This document shows, in pieces, positions 21,516-33,253 of a stretch of 64,000 nucleotides of DNA (position 1 is its first letter; the number at the start of each line of letters is the position of its first letter). The position numbers were made by a program, and so were the translations under genes. The notes beneath the pieces are model-generated. The model was given only the letters and a program-made list of their open reading frames with translations, was not told the DNA's origin and did no database searches. The stretch is from Hortaea werneckii (lineage: Eukaryota; Ascomycota; Dothideomycetes; Mycosphaerellales; Teratosphaeriaceae), in NCBI GenBank assembly GCA_037044905.1, contig JBAOKB010000126.1:1-64000 (forward strand), written 5' to 3'.

Positions 21516-22113
21516 CTTGTTGGTGAGAGCTGCAAGTGAAGGGGGCAAGAGTAGGATAGGATAGAGATTCAAACCAAGCTCAGAGGAGTATACGATTCTG
21601 GCGAACTGTCAAGGAGGAAGGGGAGCCTCCTGCTTATCCTTGTGACCTCCTTCTCGCCCCGTGGGGTGTGGCTTGCGGCGCATACAATGGGCACAATAGG
21701 GTTTAGTGACAGGTGGAGTAATCGGCAGAACCGGGCCAACCTCCTTCCGAGTTCGGTGCCGAGTCTCAGCTGGAGGAATTCACCGAGAAAGGTCGACACC
21801 GTCAACGTCTCGCCCAGCTCCTCTCCTCCACGCTCAAGCAAGAGAGATCTAGTTCCATATATATGCGGGGTCTAGATTTATCTACTCTCAAATCATATTG
21901 GAGATCATCGACTTAGAACAGCAGGCTATACTAACGTCTCGGTGACGGTAACGGATTCGTTTGCAGTTCAGTCTATCACCACGAGTGCTGCTACAAAACG
22001 CTTCAATCGATATTTGATGACCGAGACCTCTGTCACTCAAACCTCCACTCTCATCTTCAACGGCACTTGGTATGTTACCGCAAATCGGCATTGCATAGGC
22101 TCCGGACACTGTC
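21516..22113. other. Intergenic gap
   Basis: About 600 bp between two minus-strand genes. No gene seen. It holds the dienelactone hydrolase promoter and the 3' region of the GH5 gene. Confidence 0.55.
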
Positions 22114-23357
22114 CTAAAGCCACTCTGAGAAATCGAACGCTGCAGCGTACTGGCTTGCGACTTGGGAAGCAGCCTTGAGGGCTCCCCAGTTCTGATGGTC
22201 AATGCCGAACCTATTGCGAGTCAGCAAAGTTCAAATCTCCATCTTGCATGGAAGCAGATCGGCTTACTTCGTAGTCATAACCGTAATGCGGATCGCTGTT
22301 AGGTATGATCTGCCAGTACATCCATGGAATGCCCGCCAGTCCGATACTGTCGGCATACTTTTTGATGTTGTTATCACGGGTCAAGGTCGATAATGCATTG
22401 CCAGTGGGACAATTGTTGTTGGAGGTGTCGTAATAGCACATTCCCCACTCTTGCATAATGAGCTTCTTGCCAGAGTCTTGTGCCTTCTTCACATAAGGCT
22501 CCAAAGCTTCCTTGGTAAGATCGCCAAGGCCGTAGGCATGGACAGCAATCACATCAAGGGCCGCACACGAGAAGTAAGGGTCCTGAGCAGAAGTGGCGAG
22601 GTAGGAACCGCCACCAGTCGACACCAGAATGTCTGACCTTCCTTGAAGATTGCCCTTTATCGCTCTGCAATCTCGCACTGCCAGTTGGCCAACACATCTG
22701 GATATTCCTGATGATAGTGTTAGCCTCGCAACTACTCATACCTCATGCAGATTCGGTAGGGTCATACATTGCCATGCATCGCTTCATCCTGGGTCTCAAA
22801 GGCAAAAATATACTCCGGGCTCCGAGACCAAGGTTTGCCATTGTGAGGGTTTACATGCGCCATGACATGGGCGATACGGTCTTTGTAGTATCCAATAGCA
22901 TTTGCATCGGAATAGAAAAGGCCGGTCCCATAGTACTGTCCGTAGAAATCGCTGTGTGCCTTCAACGCATTGTAACTATGGAACGAGATGATAAGCTTGA
23001 TACCGTAGTTTGAGCGTTATGCATGAAGTCGTCAAGGCGGTTTAGAACCTCGTCGTTGTAAGATCGTGGCGTGTTGCCTTCAAGACTAGGGAAGCTGGTA
23101 AAGTAAGTCCCTTTTGAGGTGAGTCCTGGCCTGTCCATTGTTAACCAGGCGACTAGAAATGAAACAGAACTTGTCCTCACCGTCGAGCCAAACTCGCAGA
23201 ACTCGCACATTGGCATCTTGAAGGCCTTCAAATAGTGTCTCTTGCTGTTGTTGATTCAGACCAGCGGCGTAGTAGAGGTTTGAGCCTGCAAAAGAGAAGC
23301 TGCAGATGTGCAGCCAAGAAACCCTGCAAAAGCAGCAAACGGGCTGAGGAGTCTCAT
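22114..23357 (-). CDS. Glycoside hydrolase family 5 enzyme (mannanase/cellulase-like), with several frame breaks
   Basis: Secreted GH5 barrel enzyme. ATG at 23357 opens a signal-like MRLLSPFAAFAGFLG. Then come FAGSNLYYAAG, VRVLRVWLDG, KLIISFHSYN, FETQDEAMHG (acid/base Glu region), VIAVHAYG, KKLIMQEWGM (nucleophile Glu region), IPWMYWQIIP, and a C-terminus NWGALKAASQ...FSEWL with TAG at 22114-22116. Introns: 23126-23180 (GTGAGG..GGCCAG), 22708-22767 (GTATGA..CATCAG), and one starting after GYDYE (GTAAGC..CAATAG, about 22207-22265). Four single-base frame breaks are needed: near 23325, at the A-run 23009-23011, near 22672 and near 22206. That is more than in any neighbour, so decay is possible, but each lies in well-conserved sequence. 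The usual NE before the acid/base Glu reads DE here. Substrate specificity cannot be read from sequence. Confidence 0.8.
22708..22767 (-). other. Intron of the second GH5 gene
   Basis: 60 nt, donor GTATGA, acceptor CATCAG, branch-like GCTAACA. Phase 0, joins MHGN to EYPDVLANW. Confidence 0.8.
23126..23180 (-). other. First intron of the second GH5 gene
   Basis: 55 nt, donor GTGAGG, acceptor GGCCAG. Phase 1, joins RVWLD to GLTSKGTYF. Confidence 0.78.
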
Positions 23358-23955
23358 GTTGACAAGAGAGCGATTTTGTGTATGAAATGGTGGGATGAGA
23401 AAGCAAAGCCGGATGTCTGCGAGCGGATCATGGATGCTTTTTATGTTGCCTCGGTCTCACTGCTGCATTCTGCATCTTTGTAACGGCCGATAGAGCTCAG
23501 AGTCTGAGATATGGTCCAGGAACACTGACTTGCGCCGTCGTCGCATGGACCTCGATGCTAAACACATGCTGAGGTGTAATAGTAAGGAAGGCGTATGCAA
23601 GATGGAGTGGGGTCATGGACGTGTTGCCTTTTTGAGGTCGGAGGGAAGACGCCGCCTCTAAGCAGAGTATAGATCCACGAGTGGGGAATGGCGCAACCTT
23701 TAATTGACTAGTCTAAAGTGTGTTCACTTAGCGGTCGATGGCGTCTTAACACATTGCCCGGGATTTGGAGTAACCATGGTCTGTGAAAATCACTTTATCG
23801 CAAGATATTCTGAACCAAGTATGAATTTCCATACAATCTTGAACACCAATAGCAGCGCACCGATCTGTCTTAGCTATTCCCAGATCTACCTGGACATGCA
23901 GAGTACACTTCCATTCAAAACGCAGTTGTCACGCTCCTCTCGCGCCAGTAATACA
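23358..23955. other. Intergenic gap
   Basis: About 600 bp: promoter of the GH5 gene and 3' region of the regulator gene. No gene accepted. Confidence 0.55.
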
Positions 23956-26463
23956 CTAGCCGAAACCGTTATTCTGTTGGCTAAACAGTTCGCACTCAAA
24001 TCCTAGAAGATCGTCTACAGGGAGAGACCCTTGATTACTGTTCGGATCGAAAGGAGCCATATCCCATAGCAAGTGGTCCCAGAGGGTCTCCATCGGGATG
24101 TCTGGTTCCGCAATGTTCTGGTTCGACATGGTATTCGCCAAATTGGTATTGTCGTCCTGAACAAACGACACACCACCGACAGACAGTCCAGGTCTATCAC
24201 CTCTAGCAGGGTGAGTGTCTGCATCATTCAAGCCGGATTGTTGGACATGACTGCTTTGGATCGGATGATATCCGAACGGGTTTTGGCCAGCGCTTCCGTC
24301 GGTACACACTTCGCATAGTTGGGTGAGAACATCTCTGCTCCTTTCCGCAACCACTGACCATGGCCGCATGCGGTCGAAATATGCAATAGCGGTCTGCAAC
24401 TGGCGATACCATGCGCGGGCATCAGCATTGCGGTCATTAGCGCCAGTGGCCTGCTGGCCTATCGGATCGTCACTTCGAGCCACGAGATTCTGAGATGCCG
24501 TCGAGTAAGCAAATAGCGATAATAGCGGCGTGATGGCGGCTTGAAACATCAGCCATACGCCAGCCCAGCCTGGAACAAGCTGATCCCCGCAAAGAATGTC
24601 AATGTCGTGGATAGCCTGGGCGGCAGTAGCACGGCAGCGTGAAATGGCTATGCCCTCTTGTGTGCGAGTGGTTGAATCAGAAGCTCGGCGTAGCGTTGCT
24701 GCGAGTAAAAACGGTCGGTACATGAGCAGACGCAAGTTGTGGTATCTCCAGTGCATAATGGCTCGCGGTGTTTTAATATATGAGGGTATCCGATCCTTGA
24801 GACTTGATGCTGCTTTATCGCTGGCGCTCCGTGGACTTGTTCATCGGAAGGCGAGAAAGAGTTTGGCCGAGTGGAAGATGTTTCAAGACGTAGTGATGGA
24901 GGTAGATCGTTATGCCACTTGGTTAGCTCCGCATCGAAATGCACGATCTTCTCGAATGTAGGCATCGCTTGCTCAGCGAGATGATCTTGAACGTCGGTTG
25001 CTAATTTGCAGAATGCGATGTTGTGTTTGAGAGGCAAGAGCTTCCAGTAGCTTTCATCACCTTCTCCTTCTGGCAACCTTGGGTCTCGGGCTGTGATGCC
25101 TCGGCCACATCTTCCCAGCGGTGGCCTGCCGGTCGTCATATTAGCCCATGTGTCTAATACAAACAAGCTCCACCATGTCCGACGACGTGTCTCGGCATCT
25201 GCTTCGATGTCACTGATAGACGCACTTTCGTCTCGTGGACGAGACAGGCTCTCGCCAAACTCCCGATGCAGACCTATAGAGGTGGCCATCCGTAATGTGG
25301 CACCCATAAGACCGCTGGCCTCGTTCGGTCTGTTTAGCCAATGCAGATAGTATCCGCTCAGAAGACCCAGAGCCTGTACGAGTAGGATGTTGTTGCTGCC
25401 GAATGACTCAAGGCAGAGATGGCTCCTTGCTCTAAGATAGAATACTCTATGGCCTTCATCTGCTGCTGTTCCGCTTGCCAAGGATCCGAGGGCAAAAACT
25501 ACATTCAGAAGAGCCAGCCATGGAGAGTCGCTACGATCAGAGTACAGCCATGTGCGCCAAAAGCTAGCTTCATCAACCATAGGCATGAGCGGATGCACAT
25601 GATAGAAATAGGAGTTCAGCAGATTCTGCGCAATACCAGGAGGCGGAATGTACCTTGCGTCTGTAGCAGTAGGCATTTGCTGACATGAGTGCGGGTTTGG
25701 ATCATTATGAGCTCGGTGTGGCGGCTTGCCAGCTTCAGAGTACTTCTGAGCCATTGAGGCCTTCAGCGCCGGTGCAATTTTCCACATGACCTTGAAAGCC
25801 GCGCTATTAGAGCAGATTCCTACGTATGAAGAGTGCTGGGTTTCCGTAAATGCTAGCCCATTGACGTCGTCTGAGATGACCTGCACGCCTGGACTGCACG
25901 GCTCTCCATTCTCGGGGTCCTCATTGTGATGAGGAGGCTCATCTAGAGCCTGCAGACGATTTTTGTGTACAAACCATCCTCTCCGACGGCCTTGCTGTCC
26001 TGTGGGTTTCCTGGATAGGCATTTCGGTCCGTATGAGCTTCGGAAGGGGGTACGGAGACAGCGAGATCAACCAAATCTTGCCGGGAGCAATTAGCCAAGC
26101 GCTCTGGGTTATGGTCAGGATACAAAGTATGCACTATACGTTGATAATGCTGTAGCTTGGATTGCAGTTGCTCCACCAGTCTTCACAGTTCAGCCGGTTG
26201 ATGCCAATAAGCGGATTTCAGAGAGTCGATACATACTGTTTGGAAGGCAAGCTACGTCGTGTAGGATTTGGATACACGCAGCCTCGTGGACTCCCGCGCC
26301 AGTGACATTGCTCGCATGGTTGAGCGCCGTCACATCGGATCTTGCGCTGCCTGCATCTCACACAGGCCACGGCGGTCGATGTTCTCGGCGTGTCTTTCCG
26401 CCGACCACCACGGTCCGCCTCTGCTCCGGCTGCGGCATCTGTAGCTGCAAAGGTGTGATACAT
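23956..26463 (-). CDS. Zn2Cys6 fungal transcription factor
   Basis: Nuclear DNA-binding regulator. Exon 1 (26463-26237) carries the binuclear zinc cluster CVRCRQRKIRCDGAQPCEQC...GCVYPNP (six cysteines). An intron at 26181-26236 (GTATGT..GTGAAG, phase 2) leads to a coiled-coil-like LVEQLQSKLQHYQRI linker. The central fungal-specific transcription factor domain follows (YFYHVHPLMPMVDEASFW, then RTWWSLFVLDTWANMTTGRP), then an HWRYHNLRLLMYRPFLLAA segment and an acidic tail. Two single-base breaks are needed: at the T-run 25960-25964 and near 24,780 (within YPHI/IKTPRAIMHW). Total length about 780 residues, normal for the class. It lies between GH5/esterase genes and a sugar transporter, all on the same strand, so it is a plausible local regulator (inference). 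Confidence 0.9.
26181..26236 (-). other. Intron of the Zn2Cys6 factor gene
   Basis: 56 nt, donor GTATGT, acceptor TGTGAAG. Phase 2; connects the zinc cluster exon to the linker exon. Confidence 0.75.
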
Positions 26464-26633
26464 TGGTTCTGCGTCGAAGTGGGCGCTTGCGTGCAGCCCA
26501 GCGTTGCACGCACCGGGTCAGTGGTGCTTCATTATGTGGAGAAGAAACAAACTTGCGAGCGACGTGATCTTCTTCGACCTTCCATTACATGCCGCTTGAG
26601 ATGCTTTTACATGTACTATGTAATAAATGCAAG

Positions 26634-28647
26634 CTAACCCCGCAAAACCACCCAAGATTTCCTAGCGCCGGCTCGGCAATGCCGGGGTACACCCATGAAG
26701 TCAATGCGGTTTGCCATCATGGCTGCATTCACCAAATGGTAATTGTTCATGTGTACTGATGGCTCACGCCAAAGGTATATCCGCCGACTGTGCTCTTGCG
26801 GTTTGCATGTACTTGCTTTTCTAGGGTTAGGAGCCTCAAAAACAGCATCCAATTCCTCCAAGGTCCGCTTGCTTGTCTCAACGTAGAAGAAGTAAATAAA
26901 GACAAACTCAAACAGGTCCCAGAAGACGAAGAAGACGTAGAACCAATAACCGATCTGCGCCTGCTCAGTCAGCATCCGGCATTAATGCTCACTTTTTGTA
27001 TCCCTTACGTTGTTTAAAGCCACCGGTGCGGCAAAAGTGTTGACAAAACCCGCGCATCCAGATGTCAGCTGAAAGACACCCATCCCCTTGGCTCGCATAT
27101 CATTGGATAGGACTTCGCCGGGATAGATGGGTTGCATAGAAGTAAAAGCCAAAGCGAAGATCGATCCGAACAGATAGATGAAGGTGATCGAGGCGACCGA
27201 AGCCGGCCTACCCCCTGAATCGACAAAGTTGGCCGCAGTGCCTGCTGCGATGGCCAAGCAAGAAGACATGCCGATAGTGACGCCCAAAAGCAACTTTCGA
27301 CGTCCGACTATGTCAGAAAGCCGAGCGCCTACCACGGCTGGTATCCAGCCAGTGATGGCATATATGATGTTCAAGAGCAGTTGAGTGCTAGGGTCGTGGA
27401 CACCAACGAAAGATACAAGCCTCGGCAGATCTAGATCGACATGTAAGCTATCTCGGTTAACAAATTGTGAGGGTATGGGAGCACCAGGGCTCACAGTAAG
27501 ATACAACGCTAATGGGGCACTCGTCAGTTGATGTAATTCCACACGGCTGAGAAGGATCACTAACTTGTTTCCCGAGAACTGCCCAAACCATGCAAACGTC
27601 ATGTTCAACATCATTCGATATCTGCGAGACCGAGACTTAAACAGGTCACGGACGTCCAGATACGTTCTCCAAGACATAGTCTCGTTTTCCTGGAAAGCGC
27701 GATGCATCTCATGCATCTCGAGATCAATGAGAGGGTGTGAGGAATCGCCGTTGGCGTGAAGTTTGGCTATGATGTCGCGCGCTTCGTGCGATTGACCTTT
27801 TGCAACCAGGTATCGAGGAGATTCGGGACAGAGCCATATGAACACCGCAACGATTCCAGGACAGGCCATTTGAAGCCACAGGGAAAGCCTCCATGACATA
27901 AGATTGGTCGCATCGTTCCATCGTCTCTCAGCCCCGTAGACTACCGAGGTTGCAAGGATCGAACCCTAGTGAATTTTGTTAGCAGATGGCAAGAGCGCAG
28001 GAAAGGCTGTCGCTACCAAATAGTATAGAGTATTGTAAAGCCCAGCTAGTGTTCCTCTGTACTGAGGCGGCGAGATTTCAATCAAGTAAGTCGGGGCAGC
28101 CACCAGGGCGAAGGTCGAAAAGAAAGAAAGAAGAAAACGACCACCGATCAGAGCTGGGATCGTAGGAGCAACGGCGGTCACGACAGCGCCGACGCATACG
28201 CCAGTACAACCAATAAAGATTGGCCAGCGACGACCTCGCCAATCCATGACCCAGCTGAACAAGGCTCCTGCCATCTGTCCAAACTGGTAGATAGCAAAGA
28301 CGATACCGGTGCTGCTGTTTGCCCTCTGGAGGCAGGCCATAGTATGCTGTGTAGCTTGGGACAGCATTGATTGATCCCATGAGTGATCCGTCGTAACCTA
28401 AAATCAGTCAGCAAGCTTGTGCTGGATGTGCAATTGCTAAGACCATCTGACCATTCATAGTGGAGCACAGATACACAAGCAAGCAAATGGCATAAAGCCG
28501 CAGAGAGCCAGGACCCCATAGTTTGATTGGCCGCCTTCGTAGAATCTCCGTAAGGCTGTCTTGTGCATCAGGGCCCAAGGAGGCCTTCGCCCTGCGAGGA
28601 GAGGCCTCTTCGGAATGGGTCACCTCAAGTGTCTTCGAGCTGGTCAT
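26634..28647 (-). CDS. MFS sugar (hexose/lactose-type) transporter
   Basis: Plasma-membrane sugar:proton symporter of the major facilitator superfamily with about 12 membrane segments. Motifs: DWRGRRWP and DIVGRRKLL (loops 2-3 and 8-9), PESPRYLV (end of helix 6), QLLLNIIYAITGW, and VETSKRTLEELDAVFEAPN (C-terminal signature). Six exons are inferred, with introns 28398-28451, 27966-28016, 27509-27564, 27431-27494 and 26961-27008; all phases agree. Exon 4 is a 14-nt microexon (27495-27508) restoring GNNVVSYYLP. One extra A at 28318-28320 breaks the frame between LPPEG and SSTGIVFAIYQFGQ. Fungal sugar transporters of this branch carry lactose, cellobiose or hexoses; the substrate is not assignable. 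Its position beside the glycoside hydrolase genes and regulator suggests uptake of released sugars (inference). Confidence 0.93.
26961..27008 (-). other. Intron 5 of the sugar transporter gene
   Basis: 48 nt, donor GTAAGG, acceptor TGAGCAG. Joins VALNN to AQIGYWFYV. Confidence 0.82.
27431..27494 (-). other. Intron 4 of the sugar transporter gene
   Basis: 64 nt, donor GTGAGC, acceptor GATCTAG. Downstream partner of the 14-nt microexon. Confidence 0.8.
27509..27564 (-). other. Intron 3 of the sugar transporter gene
   Basis: 56 nt, donor GTTAGT, acceptor CATTAG. Upstream partner of the 14-nt microexon. Confidence 0.8.
27966..28016 (-). other. Intron 2 of the sugar transporter gene
   Basis: 51 nt, donor GTAGCG, acceptor CACTAG, branch-like GCTAAC. 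Joins LYYL to GSILATSVVYG. Confidence 0.85.
28398..28451 (-). other. Intron 1 of the sugar transporter gene
   Basis: 54 nt, donor GTCAGA, acceptor TTTTAG, branch-like TTGCTGAC. Joins CSTMN to GYDGSLMGSI, the family-typical first-loop sequence. Confidence 0.87.
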
Positions 28648-30242
28648 TGCAGGTTCCGAAGTGGTGCCATTGCCACCCCGGCCAGTGACTGATCTTCTGG
28701 TCGGGTGCTGTCTCTTCTCGTGTTGGTCGACTGCACTCCGCTGCTTCCAACGCGCTAATGCAGCAAGGGTATCAATCTTTCGATCTCCAGCTCGGATTTA
28801 GTGAGGCTAGGAAGTGGTAGCCTGGCAATGGACGTTAAAGCTGCATGGCAGCGTCCTCATGCAACCAGAGCCACTGACAAACTGCCGTGCAGTATTTGCA
28901 TATCGCTCTTGGGGCCTAGGTAACAAGTCCCGTATTTGTAAATTCTTAAATTGGGCTTGTCAACGACGGAATTGGACGAAGAGCTTGAAGACGATGAAAG
29001 ACATCATTGCCGTCTCTGCATACCAGAGCATCAGTGTGAGTTTTAGGGTTGGGACTTTGCTCTGTGGAGAAGCCTGCCAAGCGCAGGGACCTGCTGATTT
29101 GGGCACGGATGAGACCTCACCGAATCTCTTCCAGCACCTGCTTGTGTGAAAGTACCGTATTACTGTTTGTGAAAGTCACATGACAATACCATACAAGCTT
29201 CCTCCATGGTGAAGAAGGAAAAGCATGGTGACGAGGCTCCCTTGAGCTATTTTTAGAGCACCTGAGATTGTGAAATTCCAAGGTCGGATACAGGACCAAA
29301 GCATGGTTGCAATGCTCCCTTAAGCTCCCTGATACGCCACTTGACAAAAAGCATGTACCATCAGCACTGGAGCGCGCAGTCGCAGAAGTACGATAGAGCG
29401 AACATCAGCGTGGCTACCGAGGTCAACCTCGCCAATGCTTATGCTCGCCTGACCGATGGGACTTGTTTTCACCGTATCACAGCAAACGAGGGTTCTGAAC
29501 AACGAAAGACAACAACAAAGATGAGTGCTGGACGAACGGGGATGATGTGCAGTATTCGCGTCCCTGTACAGTCGTCCGGCACGGACATTGTATGAATGTA
29601 TTAATGTACAAGTAGGGACGTGTAGATAGATTACGTACCCCGCCGTCTACGCCGTACATTCATTCAGGTTGGCTCAGTGGCACCATCGACCATGATGACG
29701 ATGATGATGTCGTCTTCCAAGTTTCATAGCGCGACAGGATGGACAGGAGCTCGGAAGTAAAGACGGCCGTTGGGTCCGAACGGGAATGTCAAACATCAGC
29801 CACATGGAACGGGATTTGCGTGATGCCGTCCACTGCCGTTCACTGCCGTTATGCTGCTAAGCCACATCTGGTCTGAGGTTTGGGTCTTTTGGACCCTGAT
29901 TTCCGAGTAGGGCTGCCATCACCGCCCTTTCCATTCATGATGATCGTCCCCCATGATCTTTCTTCTCATTCTCCTTACCGACCTACGCTGCTGCCTTCTA
30001 GACTGATTGCATATCGTCCGCCGTCTACCCACAGATCATCACCCGTCCTAAAGCAATGTGGCGAACAAACAAAGAAGACTGACAACGACATTTGGACTTC
30101 CTGTCTCCTATTGCGCTTCTCCTGCCTCAGGCATTCACGGCGCGTATCGAGACCTCGAGCCCCTCCAGGTCGTACGATAACGGGACCGCATCGCATCGGA
30201 CTGCACCGCGACCTGCGACCGACCACGAACCACCCCCACGGC
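28648..30242. other. Large intergenic region between divergent genes
   Basis: About 1.6 kb between the transporter (minus) and the SREBP gene (plus). No gene accepted. It probably contains both promoters and a long SREBP leader; an open frame without ATG extends upstream of 30243. Confidence 0.55.
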
Positions 30243-33200
30243 ATGGACACAACCACGGCATGGCCACAAGGGCAGATGCCCTCCTTCGAAATCGGCGAGC
30301 AGGGCGAAGACTGGGAGGACTGGCTGCGATGGGATCCTGCGGCCGAACCAACCTCACCCGAAGATGGAACGTTTCACTCAGGCTCAAGCAAGAATGATTC
30401 GCCGATCCAGGATCCAGCGCTACCAGCCATGGACAGCGGCTTGTTTGGGAAGAGCGCCGTGAACGACACACTTGCGCCACCTCTGATTATGGGTGAGGAT
30501 GGCTTGGATTTTGGTCTAGGCAGGGTGCCGGATGACGGGACATTCATGTTTGGTGCTAGCGAAAATGCCGGTCCCAGCGACTTCAACTTCGACACAGATA
30601 CCAATAGCTTCCAGCCTGCTATGCACCAAATAGACAGCAAGGTCGACGCGAACACTGGGTGGGCTTTGCCGAGTAATGCGCCGGCGTCGGATGTCGACCT
30701 GTCGACACTTCTGCATACGAATAACCAGCAACCTTTCAAGACGGCGAGCTCATCTTCTTCTGGTCTCACGCCCTCTGGTATCCACAACCACAGTAGTCCT
30801 GCCTCGACATCACAAAATCGTACCAGTGTCTCGTCTCATTCGCCCGCCTCTGCCAACAACCCACCTCCTAAAAAGCGTGGCGGTCGAAAACGAAAGGCCG
30901 AAACTCAGATTACCAAGGATGAAGACCAGAACCATTCCAATGGAGACTCTGGAGCCGATGGCGAGGACCCGCCCACGAAAACTTCACATAATGTCATTGA
31001 GAAACGGTATCGCAACAATCTAAACGACAAGATCGTAGAGCTGCGAAATAGTGTTCCTAGCTTGCGTGCTATGGGTCGTGCAAACGGCGGCGAGGACAAC
31101 GAAGATCTCGAAGGCCTCACGCCCGCACATAAACTCAACAAAGCCACCGTCATGGCCAAGGCGACGGAGTACATTAAGCATCTCGAGAAGCGTAATAAGA
31201 CCATGGCAGACGAGATGGCTGGACTGCAGGCCAGGTTGGCTGCAGTCGAAGCTGCAATCGGAAGCAATCGGGATAGGACCTCCAGCGGGCACAACTCGCC
31301 ATCAAATACAAATGGATCTGTAAGGTCGAGACAGACGTCAAGCGGATCTCTGAATGGGTCTCAGGCAACATTCCTGAGCGTTCCGCAAGAGCAAAATAAT
31401 TACCTGACCCAACAACAGCAGCAGGCCGTGGTACAGCAGCAACAGCAGTACATGCAGCAACAGCAACAGCCAGTCTATGCTAGGCCACCCATGATCCCGC
31501 CCACGCACAGCATCAGCAACAGCATCAGCAGCAGTATGTCTATGGCCGCGGTGGTGGCGTCATGAACAAGGTCATGATGGGTGCAATGGCAGGTATCATG
31601 GTGATGGAAGGCTTCAGCGAGCAGCAGTCGGATGACTCCAAGCAGCTTGGTGCCATGCCTGGTCTTGGCCATCTGTTTAGGCGTGACACTGCAGTTTCAT
31701 CATCCTCTCCCGCGGCCCTCACAAGGCAAGCCCTAGTTCCGATGGTCAAAGTCCTGTGCATAGTGGGAGCACTCATGTACATCCTTGCGCCATTACTTAC
31801 ATGGTCACCAAAGAAGAACAAGAAGACACATCCGGTTGTCCGTCTTCCTCAGGCGCCATCATTAGCGTCACCGGTGGAGGTTCGGAGGAAGGCATGGCTC
31901 ACTGCGGTCCAGACAGTCTATGTGCCAAAGCATTTCCTACTAGAGGTTGCTGCCGTCACAAGCAAGATGGTCAAGCTATCTTTGCGACGGCTCATTGGCT
32001 CAGAGATGTGGAATGCCCTGATCGGTACCAACAAAGAGGAGGAAGCTGCCCGGACGAAGGCATGGGACATTGCCATTGATGCTCAGCTGGCCGGTGGTGA
32101 TCAGGAAGTGAGCTACTACCGCCTCTTACTCACCCTCATGGCGTCTGGCACCTTGCCTGATAGCCCTACGAGACTGATGCAAAAGGCAGTCCATTTCCGT
32201 GTCTTCTTCTGGGAAGTAGCGAACGCGGGCTATGGGAACATGAGCGGGTTCAAAAGCTTCACAGAAAACGTCGGCAGGATCTACTGGGATTCTGCGCGCA
32301 GACAACAGCGGGAATTGTTTCACGCGAAATCTCAAGGCCGTCCGACGGCTGAAGATGGAGTGGAGGTATTGCCCGATCACCTTGCTGCTCTGTTGGAGTT
32401 AGAATGCGACGATGTTCTCAGCGATGAGATGATCCAGCGTGCCTGGAACCTAGCTTGGAACAAGCGATCTGCTTACAACACCTCCGGGAACGCGGCGAGA
32501 GATGCTGTCGTTGAAGACCATGCTATTCGATCACCACTCGACGCCGTCGCGGCATGGTATGCCAATATGACCATCGATGACTCGTTACTCGATGCGTTTG
32601 GAGAGTCACCAAGTCAATATGATATGGAGTACTACATCGGCTTAGCCGTCAGCATTGCGCCGCCTGCAAGTGCAACCCATGTTCGAGCCTTGGCCGCGAA
32701 GGCTGTTCTCTCCAACGTCAACCGGGAGAACAATGTAGTCGCGGCACTGGAAGCGCTGCCCGTCGCAAACGGTGCCGAATGCTCCACGATGAACGTCGTC
32801 GAGCACGCGCCAGCGCCGCCGGAAATCGGGCTCGCACTAACGATGGCGAAACTGTTCTCCTTACTTTCTTCCAGCGCCCCTCCGTCGGCGCAGGCGAGAG
32901 CTTTCACAGCCATCGCGAACCTGCGACTCCAGCCGAGCAACATTACGCTCCTCACGGCCGTGGCAGTGTACAAACTGATCCGCACGACGGGACGAGAACG
33001 CAGGATCCCCGTCCACACAGCCCACGGACTCGAAGAGATGGCAGCCTCGCTTCGCCTCTGGATCGGCACCTCCGCCGGTCGCAAAGCGGGACTAGAACAC
33101 GACGACTGCGGGCGTGTCGTCGAGCTGTGCTTGAACGTTGCGAAGCGGTTCGGTGGCTGGGATGAGAAGGATAGGGATAGTGGGTATGGCGGGAGTCCTG

Positions 33201-33253
33201 GGTGTAGTCCCGTGCGGGAACGGAGTGAGGTCGGGACGGGCATTGTCGTTTGA
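30243..33253 (+). CDS. Sterol regulatory element-binding protein (SREBP-type bHLH transcription factor)
   Basis: Membrane-anchored basic helix-loop-helix factor. Fungal SREBPs (SrbA/Sre1 type) sense sterol or oxygen limitation, are cleaved in the ER/Golgi, and turn on ergosterol and hypoxia genes. I use the first ATG in the frame, 30243. An acidic/Ser-rich N-terminus is followed by the bHLH at about residues 245-325: HNVIEKRYRNNL has the SREBP-specific tyrosine in the basic region, then a long loop and KATEYIKHLEKRN. Q-rich runs follow, then one hydrophobic anchor (VLCIVGALMYILAPLL, about 31,750) and the conserved C-terminal domain of fungal SREBPs ending at TGA 33251-33253. The first frame ends at 31565 and the second is shifted by one base; the shift must lie between about 31,484 and 31,560, in the Q/H-rich region. 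About 1,000 residues in all. Confidence 0.92.
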
